Shown here: positions 8,920-17,072 of the stretch, piece by piece | Layout: the number at the start of each line of letters is the position of its first letter | How positions within the stretch are numbered: the stretch's first letter is position 1 | Assembly: GCF_000426505.1 (NCBI RefSeq) | Contig: NZ_AUFM01000011.1 | Span: 558,001 to 622,000 of the forward strand | Reading direction: 5' to 3' | Length of the DNA: 64,000 bases | Source: Nisaea denitrificans DSM 18348 | GTDB lineage: Bacteria; Pseudomonadota; Alphaproteobacteria; Thalassobaculales; Thalassobaculaceae | Program-made: the position numbers and the translations under genes | The notes under the pieces: model-generated | The model's input: the letters and a program-made list of their open reading frames with translations, nothing else | What the model was told of the DNA's origin: nothing | Database searches by the model: none

Positions 8920-8960
8920 TTGATCCAAATCAATGTTTTTGTCTTGTTTCACGATATTGT
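8920..8960 (+). promoter_or_regulatory. FNR box and class II -10 element before the DUF2189 gene
   Basis: TTGATCCAAATCAA at 8920-8933 is a perfect FNR/FixK palindrome (TTGAT-N4-ATCAA). TATTGT at 8955-8960 lies 31 bp centre to centre downstream, the spacing of a class II FNR-activated promoter with the box near -41.5. This predicts transcription starting near 8968 towards the DUF2189 gene at 9055. Confidence 0.8.
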
Positions 8961-9054
8961 TGAGAGTGACACTGAAGCTGAATATATAGCCGCGACGACG
9001 ACCCGGTTTTGCCGGGATGCAAAGAGAGCGGGCACGAAAAATCGGAGGATTATG

Positions 9055-9834
9055 ATGGTGCCGATGGATACCATCCAGGCGCATGGCAGCCGGATGGAGC
9101 CTGACGAACCTTGGGAATGGCTGGCGGCAGGATGGCGTGACATCCTGGCCGGCCCGGCGATCAGCCTGACCTACGGGATCGCATTCTCCATCATCAGCCT
9201 GGGGCTCGCCGGCGCGCTTTTCTATTTCGATATCCCGCACCTTCTACTGCCGCTTTCGGCCGGTTTCATGTTGATGGGCCCGATGCTGGCAGTCGGACTC
9301 TACGAGACCAGCCGGCGGCGTCAGGCGGGAGAGCCTGTATCACTCAGAACGGCGCTATTCGTGCCGGTGCGCAATCCGACGCAGCTTGCCTCGTTGGGGG
9401 TGATCCTGATGGCGGCGCATTTGATCTGGATTCGCATTGCCACGCTGCTTTACGCGCTATTCTTCGGCACCCAGCCTTTTCCGGGGCTGGAAGAGTCCAT
9501 CAGCATGCTGTTCTTCACGTTCGACGGCCTTGGTCTGCTTGTTGTCGGCACCGCTTTCGGCGGCGTGCTGGCGGCTGCTGTCTTTGCGCTTACGGCGTTC
9601 TCCGTGCCGATTCTAATGGTGCGCGACGTGGATGCCGTGACGGCCATTCTGGAAAGCGTGAAGATGATACGGGAGAATCTCTGGCCGATGCTGGTATGGG
9701 CCTGGCTCATCGTGATGCTGACAGCGGTCGGGATTGTGACCTGTTTCGTCGGACTGGCGATTACCTTCCCGCTGATTGGACATGCGACATGGCATGCTTA
9801 CAGGCGTGCTTTTGACGGGATCAGGCCTGACTAA
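9055..9834 (+). CDS. DUF2189 family membrane protein
   Basis: A 259-residue integral membrane protein of the DUF2189 family, with roughly six hydrophobic segments after a soluble N-terminus (PWEWLAAGWRDILAGPAISL is the family start). No biochemical role is established for the family. ATG at 9055 is chosen because GGAGG lies 6 bases upstream; ATG at 9052 is adjacent. The FNR box at 8920 gives a plausible oxygen-responsive promoter, and its neighbours encode cbb3 oxidase assembly, so a role in the low-oxygen membrane is a reasonable inference. Its stop overlaps the convergent esterase stop. Confidence 0.82.
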   Translation: MVPMDTIQAHGSRMEPDEPWEWLAAGWRDILAGPAISLTYGIAFSIISLGLAGALFYFDIPHLLLPLSAGFMLMGPMLAVGLYETSRRRQAGEPVSLRTALFVPVRNPTQLASLGVILMAAHLIWIRIATLLYALFFGTQPFPGLEESISMLFFTFDGLGLLVVGTAFGGVLAAAVFALTAFSVPILMVRDVDAVTAILESVKMIRENLWPMLVWAWLIVMLTAVGIVTCFVGLAITFPLIGHATWHAYRRAFDGIRPD

Positions 9835-10685
9835 CCGGCTGACTTTGCCTTGGCCGCGCCGTTGAGCCATTCAAATGCGCGCGGATACCAGTCCTTCGGA
9901 GCGGCGTGTCCGCCATCATAGAGGCAGAGCGCGAGGCGCGATCCGCCGTCGCAGTGGTTCCATTCCTTGCAAAGCAGGCCCTTCGGTCCGGTGCGTTCGA
10001 CGTCCGGCAGCTTGCAGTGGTTATGCGCACGCAAGACCTCGAAGCTCTGAAACACGTCACCCTGACGCCATTGTCCGCGAATGGTTCGGCCCTCTAGCGG
10101 CATGATCTTGTCCCCGCGTCCGTGGACATGGATCATCGTGACCGGCCCTGCCGGGCAGGTCACGGGATGCGGGCGCCAGAACGCCCCGGAAACGGGGAAG
10201 AAACCGGCATAGCGATCCCCGGCCAGGCAGGCGATATCCCATGCCATGGATGCGCCGAGAGAGAAGCCGGAAACCCAGAGACGTGACCGGTCGATGGGCC
10301 AGCGTCTGGCTACATCATCGATCATGGCTGCAGCGAACGCGATTTCATCCCGATTGTTGGAGGGAGCGCCCCTCACGGACCAGCCCCCGTCAATACCGTT
10401 CGGTGCCACGACCAGTGCTCCTGCATCATCCGCCGCCTTTGCCAGCGCTTTCATCCCCATGATGAAGCGGCCGGTCTGTCTGTATCCGTGGAAATAGATC
10501 AGGACGGGAAGGGGACTTTCTCCGTCCCAGCCGACAGGCGCCCTCGCGTGGTAACTGCCGCCGTCAAGAATGCAGGCGTCCTCGGGTCCGCACGCCTGCT
10601 CAGCACCGTTGGCCATTGTGGTCGGGACGCCAGCGAAGACGAACAGCGCGGCAATCAATGCAGCAAAGGTTTGAGACCATCTCAT
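9831..10685 (-). CDS. Secreted PHB depolymerase/feruloyl esterase-like hydrolase
   Basis: A 284-residue alpha/beta hydrolase of the LpqC/PHB-depolymerase type. ATG at 10685 opens a signal peptide (MRWSQTFAALIAALFVFAG, cleavage near NGA). The oxyanion region is LIYFHGYRQTG, and the nucleophile elbow is SGFSLGAS (G-x-S-x-G). VHGRGDKIMPLEGR supplies the usual acid, and DGGHAAPKDW the His. Six Cys near the C-terminal half suggest disulphides, as in exported esterases. The substrate could be short polyesters or aromatic esters. The upstream extension to 10838 is rejected because it is Arg/Ser/Thr-rich non-family sequence. Confidence 0.8.
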   Translation of the reverse strand: MRWSQTFAALIAALFVFAGVPTTMANGAEQACGPEDACILDGGSYHARAPVGWDGESPLPVLIYFHGYRQTGRFIMGMKALAKAADDAGALVVAPNGIDGGWSVRGAPSNNRDEIAFAAAMIDDVARRWPIDRSRLWVSGFSLGASMAWDIACLAGDRYAGFFPVSGAFWRPHPVTCPAGPVTMIHVHGRGDKIMPLEGRTIRGQWRQGDVFQSFEVLRAHNHCKLPDVERTGPKGLLCKEWNHCDGGSRLALCLYDGGHAAPKDWYPRAFEWLNGAAKAKSAG

Positions 10686-10758
10686 GGATGGAAGAGTCAC
10701 CCGGCTGCAGGAGATTGTAACTCGGGAAATCCCGCAATAACGACGTTGTGACGATAGC

Positions 10759-10896
10759 TCAGTCGTCGTCCAGCATGCGGTGCGCGGCGCCGTCGAGATC
10801 CTCGAACTGGCCGCTCTTGAGGGCCCAGAGAAAGGCAATCAGACCGATAAGTCCGAGAAACAGGGCGGCAGGGATGAGGAAGCTAAGGGCGGTCAT
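10759..10896 (-). CDS. ccoS: cbb3 oxidase maturation protein CcoS
   Basis: A 45-residue protein, MTALSFLIPAALFLGLIGLI then FLWALKSGQFEDLDG, the standard CcoS layout: one membrane helix followed by the GQFxDLxG motif. CcoS is needed for fitting heme and copper into CcoN. The start at 10896 overlaps the end of ccoI by 14 bp, so the pair is translationally coupled. It is the last gene of ccoGHIS. Confidence 0.92.
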   Translation of the reverse strand: MTALSFLIPAALFLGLIGLIAFLWALKSGQFEDLDGAAHRMLDDD

Positions 10897-13186
10897 TGTG
10901 ACACTCCGGCAGGACCTGGCCGAGTTTAATGCGCAGGGCATTCAGCGTCACCACCAGTGACGAGGAGGACATGGCGATGGCGGCGACCAGCGGCGTGGCG
11001 AAGCCGGCGGCGGCAACCGGAACCGCGATCAGATTGTAGGCGAGGGCGAGGGTGAAATTCTGTATCACCAGCGCTCTGGAGATCCGGGCGGTCTTCAGGC
11101 TTTCCATAACCGGTGCGAGGTGATGGCCCTGAAAGATGAAATCCGCCGCTGTCTGGCTTGCGTCGGCAGCGGTGCCGGGCGAGATCGAGGCAAAGGCGGC
11201 GGCGAGCGCGGGAGCATCGTTCAGTCCGTCGCCGACCATGCAGACCCGGCGCCCCTGAGCGGTGAGAGTGTCCAGCCGGGCGATCTTGTCCTGCGGTGTG
11301 CAGCCATGGCGCCAGGTTGTAATCCCGAGTTCCTTCGCAATCCGGGCCACCGCGTCTTGCCGGTCTCCGGACAGGAGTTCCACTGCATAGCCGTCCTGCT
11401 GCAGGGTGGAAACCACGGCTGACGCGTCGGAACGGACCGTGTCGTTGAACCGGAACTGGACGTGGCGTCCATTCTCGGAAAGCCAAAGCTCGGGGCCATC
11501 ATGGGCGAGGCCCTCATTGCCTGAGATGCCGGCGAATTCCCTCCTGCCAAGACGGATCTCGCTTTGACCGTCCATGGCCTTGAGGCCCTGTCCCGGGATT
11601 TCCTCGACTGACTGGAGCGCGGCGACCGGACCGGCGACCCGGCGCAGGGCGAGGGAGAGCGGGTGGCGGCTGGCGGCGGCCAGTGCGGCGGCACGTTTCA
11701 GATCAGCGAGCGCGATGTCGTGCCGGTCAACCAGTTCGGGCTGACCGAGGGTGAGGGTGCCGGTCTTGTCGAAAACTATGGTGTCGACGGTTGCGAGCCG
11801 TTCGAGACCGTCCCCGGACTTCGCCAGGATTCCGGCCTTCAGCAGGCGGCCGACCGCTCCGGCCTGGACCGCCGGAACGGCGAGCCCAAGGGCGCAAGGG
11901 CAGGTAACAATGAGAACTGTGATGGCTATCATCAGAGCGCCCTGCCAGCTCATCCCACCGATCAGGAACCAGCCGAGGAAGGTGGCCAGGGAGACACCGT
12001 GCACGACCGGGGCATACCAGCGCGCCATCCGGTCGGCCAGACGCACATAGCGGGCTCGGCCCTGCTCGGCGGCTTCCATCAGGCCGACGATCTCGGAAAG
12101 CAGCGTGCCTTCGTCAGTGGCCGTCACGGTCACGGTGACCGGCGCTCCGACATTGACTGTCCCGGCGAAGACCTTATCGCCGATCCGTGTCGGTCGCGGC
12201 AGGCTTTCGCCTGTCACCATTGAGGTGTCGATTTCTGTCTGACCGCTGGCCAGCACGCCGTCGACAGGGAGTCGCTCACCGGCGGCAACGGCAACGCTCA
12301 TCCCGGGGCGGATGCTGTCTATCGGCATTGAGATATAGCTGCCGTCTGCGTTGATGACGGTCGCAGAGACTGCTCTCAGGGCCAGAAGGTTCTGGGCGGC
12401 AGACTCGACTTTGCGCCGCAGTGAGCGATCAAGAAACCGGCCAATCAGCAGGAAGAAAAGCAGGCTGACTGCGGCGTCGAAATAGACATGCTCGCCGCCG
12501 CGCGTGGTCTCGAACAGGCTCATGCCGCACGCGAGCAGAACGGCGAGCGAGATCGGCACATCCATGTTGGTGCGGCCGTGCGAGACAGCTGACAGGGCCG
12601 AGCGGAAGAACGGGCGTCCGGCATAGGCGACTGCGGGCAGGGCAATCAGTGCGGACAGCCAGTGCATCAGGGCCCGCGTCGCTTCGCCCATGTCCTGCGC
12701 GAGACCGGCCCACACGGCGACGGAAATCAGCATCACATTGGCGGCGGCGAATCCGGAGACCGACATGGCCTTCAAGAGGTCCTTGTCGTCCGTGTTGGCC
12801 GAGGCGGCGAGTTTCACCGGATCATAGGGGCTTACTTCATAGCCAAGGTCGGCCAGCACCTCGACTAGAGAGGCTGCATCTGTCTGTGCTTCGTTCCAAC
12901 GCAAATGCAGGCGGCGTGTCGTTGCGTTGAGCCTGGCTGCCAGGACGCCGGGCTTTCCGTTGAGGCCGCCCTCGATCTGACGGACGCAGGACGGGCAATG
13001 CATGTTCCGAACAATCAGATGCAGGTCCGAGATACCGTCTTCACCGGCAACGACATAAGAGCCGACATCCGCTGGCCGGATGACGTCATCCGCCAGATCC
13101 ATTGCTGCCGCGATCTCGCAGCAACTCGCAAGCGGGGCTGTCTTGATGCTTTGCGTGCCGTTTGGGCTGTCGGAGGTGGCGTTCAT
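10883..13186 (-). CDS. ccoI: CcoI copper-transporting P1B-type ATPase
   Basis: A 767-residue copper ATPase supplying Cu to the CcoN active site. An N-terminal Cys pair (residues 22-23) precedes a heavy-metal domain with MHCPSC (Cys64, Cys67). The membrane metal site is TCPCALGLA near 428-436, the phosphorylation site is DKTGTLT (Asp473), and the hinge is GDGLNDAPAL. The CPC form and the cco location separate it from bulk copper-export pumps: CcoI/FixI pumps serve oxidase assembly. It begins 8 bp after ccoH. Confidence 0.95.
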   Translation of the reverse strand: MNATSDSPNGTQSIKTAPLASCCEIAAAMDLADDVIRPADVGSYVVAGEDGISDLHLIVRNMHCPSCVRQIEGGLNGKPGVLAARLNATTRRLHLRWNEAQTDAASLVEVLADLGYEVSPYDPVKLAASANTDDKDLLKAMSVSGFAAANVMLISVAVWAGLAQDMGEATRALMHWLSALIALPAVAYAGRPFFRSALSAVSHGRTNMDVPISLAVLLACGMSLFETTRGGEHVYFDAAVSLLFFLLIGRFLDRSLRRKVESAAQNLLALRAVSATVINADGSYISMPIDSIRPGMSVAVAAGERLPVDGVLASGQTEIDTSMVTGESLPRPTRIGDKVFAGTVNVGAPVTVTVTATDEGTLLSEIVGLMEAAEQGRARYVRLADRMARWYAPVVHGVSLATFLGWFLIGGMSWQGALMIAITVLIVTCPCALGLAVPAVQAGAVGRLLKAGILAKSGDGLERLATVDTIVFDKTGTLTLGQPELVDRHDIALADLKRAAALAAASRHPLSLALRRVAGPVAALQSVEEIPGQGLKAMDGQSEIRLGRREFAGISGNEGLAHDGPELWLSENGRHVQFRFNDTVRSDASAVVSTLQQDGYAVELLSGDRQDAVARIAKELGITTWRHGCTPQDKIARLDTLTAQGRRVCMVGDGLNDAPALAAAFASISPGTAADASQTAADFIFQGHHLAPVMESLKTARISRALVIQNFTLALAYNLIAVPVAAAGFATPLVAAIAMSSSSLVVTLNALRIKLGQVLPECHNDRP

Positions 13187-13194
13187 GCTCGTGC

Positions 13195-13710
13195 CTATTC
13201 GATCCAGAGCGTTCCGTCCTGGCGGAACGGTGTTCCGTCAGCCATGTGGGCGGTCAGTCGTGTGTCCCAGTTGCCCACAACGGGAAGGGTGGCCTGTCCG
13301 ACATAAAGTCCGTCGGCCATCACGGAGAGTGTGACGAGTTGGTCATAACTCTCATTGATCGGGTGGCGGAAGGCGAGCGTGATACTGGTGGGCATCAACA
13401 CCTTGCCCGCGCTGTCCGCAAGGCGTGCCGACACGGACATGGTGATGATCCCGGGGGGCGTCTGGTCCCGCTCGAAGGCGATCTCCACCTGCCAGCCACG
13501 CGCCCGCTGTGCTTCCGCGCCGCGGATCGCTGCGTTGTAGGTCAGGCCCTCCTGGTAGGATTTGTGGCTGGTCAGCCCAGTCCATGTATCGAGGGCGACG
13601 ATGACGAAGGTGACGTTCACCGCGATCACGATGCCGAAGAAGCCGAGCAGCATCAGCAGGACATGTTTGCCTTTGATCTTCATGGGCGTGCTCATATGGG
13701 TGTCACTCAT
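13195..13710 (-). CDS. ccoH: FixH/CcoH family cbb3 assembly protein
   Basis: A 171-residue FixH-family protein with one N-terminal membrane helix (GKHVLLMLLGFFGIVIAVN) and a periplasmic beta domain containing SYQEGLTYNAAI, the family's conserved block. CcoH is a small assembly factor that associates with the cbb3 complex. Its ATG overlaps the ccoG stop by 4 bp (ATGA), and ccoI follows after 8 bp. Confidence 0.92.
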   Translation of the reverse strand: MSDTHMSTPMKIKGKHVLLMLLGFFGIVIAVNVTFVIVALDTWTGLTSHKSYQEGLTYNAAIRGAEAQRARGWQVEIAFERDQTPPGIITMSVSARLADSAGKVLMPTSITLAFRHPINESYDQLVTLSVMADGLYVGQATLPVVGNWDTRLTAHMADGTPFRQDGTLWIE

Positions 13711-15197
13711 TGTTCTGGGCCTCTGAATACCGTGTCGTTGATGGCGCGGTTGCCGTCTGCGAGGTCGGTGACGACGAAGTTGAAGTCTTCCCGGCCGTCC
13801 GGTGCATTGGCCGCCGGGACGGAAACGAAAACCCGGAACTGGGCGAGACGATCGGCCGGAACCGTGAGGCCGCTGGTACCTTCCTGACCGACAACGCTGA
13901 TCAGAGCATTCTCCAGTCCCTCAATCGCGATCTCGAAGCGTCGTATCTCGTGCTGCTTGTTCAGGATCTTGATCGTATAGCCATTCCGGATGCCGCCATC
14001 GGACAGTTTCACAAACAGCGGGTTCCGATCATGCAGGATATTGATGTCGAGTGTAGACCGGGTGATCAGGGCCGCCAGCATGATCAACCCGACGATCGCG
14101 ATCAGGGCCGCATAGATGACGGTCCGGGCGCGGAAGATGCGTGGTTTCTGCTCCGGCTGCCCCGCCGCGCGCCGCTCGTGATTGACGTAGGTATCGTAGG
14201 AAATCAGGTTTAGTGGCCGGTTGATCCGGGTCATCACCTCATCGCAGGCATCGATGCAGAGCGCACAATGGATGCATTCCAGTTGCTGGCCGTCACGGAT
14301 ATCAATGCCCATCGGACAGACCGCGACGCACTGGTTGCAGTCGATGCAGTCGCCCCGTGTATCCCAATCCATGTTCTTCCGGAATGGCGCGCGCTGCTCG
14401 CCACGGTCGTCTTTGTAGGAGACGATCAGTGATTCCTCGTCGACCAGCGCACCCTGAATGCGGGGCCACGGACACATGTATGTGCAAACCTGTTCGCGCA
14501 TCATGCCGCCGAAAACATAAGTGCAGCCGGCGAGGATCGCGACGGTGCTGTAGGCGACGATCGGGGCCTGAAAGGTGAAGAGATCGACAAGCAGCGTCGG
14601 CGCGTCGGCGAAATAGAAGATCCAGGCGCCACCGGTCGCCATGCCAATCAGGATCCACAGCACGTGCTTCGTGGTTTTACGCGCGATCTTGTTAACGGAT
14701 AGGGGGGCTTTGTCGAGCCGGATGCGGGCACTGCGGTCGCCCTCGACCAGACGCTCAACCCAGATAAAGAGGTCGGTCCAGACCGTCTGCGGGCAGGTAT
14801 AACCACACCAGACTCTGCCAGCGAGGCTGGTGACAAGAAACAGGCCGAGAGCGGCTATGATCAGCAAGCCGGTCAGATAATACACCTCTTCAGGCCAGAT
14901 CTCGATGAAGAAGAAATAGAATCGCCGGGCCGGGAAATCGATCAGGATGGCTTGGTCGGGTGCGTTCGGGCCGCGATCCCAGCGGATCCACGGGGCGAGG
15001 TAATAGACCGCCAGTGTCGCGGCCATGACCAACCATTTCAGCTTTCGGAATACACCCTTGGCGCGCTTCGGGTAGATCTTGACGCGCGCCTTGTAGAGGG
15101 AGCGTTCCTCTTTCTTGTTGACGGCATCGACATCGATCGTCTCGACATTTGCCGATGACACGTTGGCTTGGCTGGCTGCTTGGCTGGCCTGGTCCAT
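13707..15197 (-). CDS. ccoG: CcoG (RdxA/FixG) cbb3 assembly ferredoxin-like membrane protein
   Basis: A 496-residue membrane protein with about five helices, two ferredoxin-type motifs and a C-terminal Ig-like FixG domain. Visible are CGYTCP (131-136), CIDCNQCVAVCP (284-295) and CIHCALCIDAC (308-318), enough for two 4Fe-4S clusters. CcoG has been shown to act as a cupric reductase in cbb3 biogenesis, delivering Cu(I). It is first in ccoGHIS and is separated from ccoP by about 100 bp that hold a strong hairpin. Confidence 0.95.
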   Translation of the reverse strand: MDQASQAASQANVSSANVETIDVDAVNKKEERSLYKARVKIYPKRAKGVFRKLKWLVMAATLAVYYLAPWIRWDRGPNAPDQAILIDFPARRFYFFFIEIWPEEVYYLTGLLIIAALGLFLVTSLAGRVWCGYTCPQTVWTDLFIWVERLVEGDRSARIRLDKAPLSVNKIARKTTKHVLWILIGMATGGAWIFYFADAPTLLVDLFTFQAPIVAYSTVAILAGCTYVFGGMMREQVCTYMCPWPRIQGALVDEESLIVSYKDDRGEQRAPFRKNMDWDTRGDCIDCNQCVAVCPMGIDIRDGQQLECIHCALCIDACDEVMTRINRPLNLISYDTYVNHERRAAGQPEQKPRIFRARTVIYAALIAIVGLIMLAALITRSTLDINILHDRNPLFVKLSDGGIRNGYTIKILNKQHEIRRFEIAIEGLENALISVVGQEGTSGLTVPADRLAQFRVFVSVPAANAPDGREDFNFVVTDLADGNRAINDTVFRGPEQ

Positions 15198-15264
15198 TGG
15201 GGTGACCTGTATGTCGGTTGACTGACGGGGACCGGAAAGGCCGGACCCGGATCACGTACGAGAT

Positions 15265-15294
15265 GTTCTCCCGCCGGCAAACCGGCGGGAGAAC
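15265..15294 (-). other. Strong intercistronic hairpin between ccoP and ccoG
   Basis: GTTCTCCCGCCGG and CCGGCGGGAGAAC form a perfect 13 bp stem around a 4-base CAAA (TTTG in the transcript) loop. On the transcribed minus strand no T-run follows (ATCTCG), so it is not a standard terminator. It more likely protects the 3' end of ccoNOQP mRNA or lowers read-through into ccoGHIS. Confidence 0.75.
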
Positions 15295-15300
15295 CGAGGT

Positions 15301-16170
15301 TTATTCGCCGCCGCCGAGCGAGTGGACATAGATGGCGAGCTGCTTGATGGTCGCCTCGTCGAGGCGGTTGGTCCAGTCCGGCATCACGCCGAAGCGGGCA
15401 TTGGTAACCGTCTCGCGCAGGGCCTGGCGATCACCGCCATAGAGCCAGATCGCATCGGAGAGCCGGGGAGCACCCAAGTCGTGCAGACCCTGACCTGTGT
15501 CACCATGGCAGGATGAACACTGCTCGGCGAAGACGGTTTGGCCTTCAGATGCGGTCGCCTCGTCATGCTCCTGCCCCGAGATCTTCAGGACATATTCAAC
15601 CACCTGATTGATCTGCTGCCGCTCAAGCAGCCCGTCCTTGCCGAAGGCAGGCATCACGCTGTAGCGGGTGTCGTCATGAGCGGAGCGGATACCGTAATGG
15701 ATCGTTGCCGAAATCTCTTCCGGCGTGCCGCCCCAGATCCAGTCATCGTCGTTCAGGTTCGGGTAGCCAACGAAGCCCTGGGCACCCTGACCGTGGCACT
15801 GGGAGCAATTAACCGCGAAGGCCGACTTGCCGCCGGCGAGGGAGAAGTTCAGCAACTCGGTATCCGCACGGATATCTGCCAGCGATGCGACCTCGATCCG
15901 ATCGAGATACTGTGCCTGGGCTGCCTTTGCTTCGGCAATCTTGTCCACCACGTCCTGACGGGAGGAATAGCCGATCATGCCCTTTGTATGGCTGCTGATC
16001 AGAGGCCAGGTCGGATAGACAACCCAATACCCCACAGCCCAGATAATGCAGGCATAGAAAGTCCAGAGCCACCAGCGTGGGAGCGGATTGTTGAGCTCCT
16101 TGATCCCGTCCCACTCATGACCGGTTGTCTCGATGCCGGTCACATCGTCTTTTTCAACATTGTGAGCCAC
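15301..16170 (-). CDS. ccoP: CcoP, diheme cytochrome c subunit of cbb3 oxidase
   Basis: A 289-residue subunit with an N-terminal membrane helix (WWLWTFYACIIWAVGYWVV) and two c-type heme sites, CSQCH (122-126) and CSSCH (218-222); the Met ligands probably lie in SVMPAFG and GVMPDW. It passes electrons from cytochrome c to CcoO and CcoN. I chose GTG at 16170 because GGAGG lies 7 bases upstream; the longer TTG start at 16176 overlaps the ccoQ stop and leaves only about one base of spacing. Confidence 0.95.
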   Translation of the reverse strand: MAHNVEKDDVTGIETTGHEWDGIKELNNPLPRWWLWTFYACIIWAVGYWVVYPTWPLISSHTKGMIGYSSRQDVVDKIAEAKAAQAQYLDRIEVASLADIRADTELLNFSLAGGKSAFAVNCSQCHGQGAQGFVGYPNLNDDDWIWGGTPEEISATIHYGIRSAHDDTRYSVMPAFGKDGLLERQQINQVVEYVLKISGQEHDEATASEGQTVFAEQCSSCHGDTGQGLHDLGAPRLSDAIWLYGGDRQALRETVTNARFGVMPDWTNRLDEATIKQLAIYVHSLGGGE

Positions 16171-16172
16171 GG

Positions 16173-16322
16173 TCAATCCTCCTCAAGCGGCAAATGCGCG
16201 GCTTTCTTGAACTTGTTCTTGTTGCCGGGCCAAAGCGCGTAGACGACGGCAGTGCTGAACATCACGACCAGGAACACCAGGCCCCAGGATTGCGCGAAGG
16301 CGGAAACAGTCTGATATGTCAT
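16173..16322 (-). CDS. ccoQ: CcoQ, small subunit of cbb3 oxidase
   Basis: A 49-residue protein starting MTYQTVSAFAQSWGLVFLVV, with one membrane helix and a basic tail NKNKFKKAA, exactly placed between ccoO and ccoP. CcoQ stabilises the interaction of CcoP with the core complex. GAGGAGG (in GGAGGAGGAACCC) precedes ATG at 16322. The gene ends two bases before the preferred ccoP start, and its last codons contain the ccoP ribosome site. Confidence 0.93.
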   Translation of the reverse strand: MTYQTVSAFAQSWGLVFLVVMFSTAVVYALWPGNKNKFKKAAHLPLEED

Positions 16323-16334
16323 GGGTTCCTCCTC

Positions 16335-17069
16335 CTACCTGAGCGCCGGGTCTTTGGCGTAGAGGTCGAAATCGACCAGGGTGCCGAGCATCTGGAGATA
16401 GGCGATCAGAGCATCAAGCTCGGACAGTTTTTCCGGATTGCCGTCGAAGTCCCGGACCTGAGCCTTCGGATAGCGCTCCATGAAGGCATCGAAATCGTCC
16501 GCATCCGGGTTGACCTGGGTGCGAGCGTCCTCGACGGCCTTCTCGATCATTTCGTCGGAATAGGGGACGCCTACACCGCGGTTGGCGATGAGGTGACCGG
16601 CGAGATCCTCGATCTTGAGCGGATGCTCGGCGAGGAATGGATAGCCGGGCATGATCGATTCAGGCACCACGGAGCGCGGATTGTTCATGTGCGCAACGTG
16701 CCAGTCGTCCGAATAACGGGCACCGACCCGGGCGAGGTCCGGTCCGGTCCGCTTGGAGCCCCACTGGAACGGGTGGTCGTACATGCTTTCCGCGGCGAGG
16801 CTGTAATGGCCATAACGTTCGGCCTCGTCCCGGAACGGCCGCACCATCTGGCTGTGGCAGTTGTAGCAGCCCTCGCGGATATAGATGTTCCGTCCCGCCA
16901 GCTCCAGCGGGGTGTAGGGCCGCATGCCCTTCACCTTCTCGATGGTGCTCTCCAGATAGAAGAGTGGTGCGATTTCAACCAGGCCGCCGATGGCGACTGT
17001 GATCAGAATGCCGACACAAAGCACGATCGAATTCTTCTCGAAGACAGAGTGTTTATTGAGAAGCGACAT
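16335..17069 (-). CDS. ccoO: CcoO, monoheme cytochrome c subunit of cbb3 oxidase
   Basis: A 244-residue subunit with an N-terminal membrane anchor (residues 13-33) and one heme c site, CYNCHSQ at 68-74, in the highly conserved context [16 protein letters not shown]. The probable Met ligand is in SIMPGYPFL. CcoO takes electrons from CcoP and hands them to the heme b of CcoN. It starts 3 bp after ccoN, consistent with one transcript. Confidence 0.96.
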   Translation of the reverse strand: MSLLNKHSVFEKNSIVLCVGILITVAIGGLVEIAPLFYLESTIEKVKGMRPYTPLELAGRNIYIREGCYNCHSQMVRPFRDEAERYGHYSLAAESMYDHPFQWGSKRTGPDLARVGARYSDDWHVAHMNNPRSVVPESIMPGYPFLAEHPLKIEDLAGHLIANRGVGVPYSDEMIEKAVEDARTQVNPDADDFDAFMERYPKAQVRDFDGNPEKLSELDALIAYLQMLGTLVDFDLYAKDPALR

Positions 17070-17072
17070 TGA

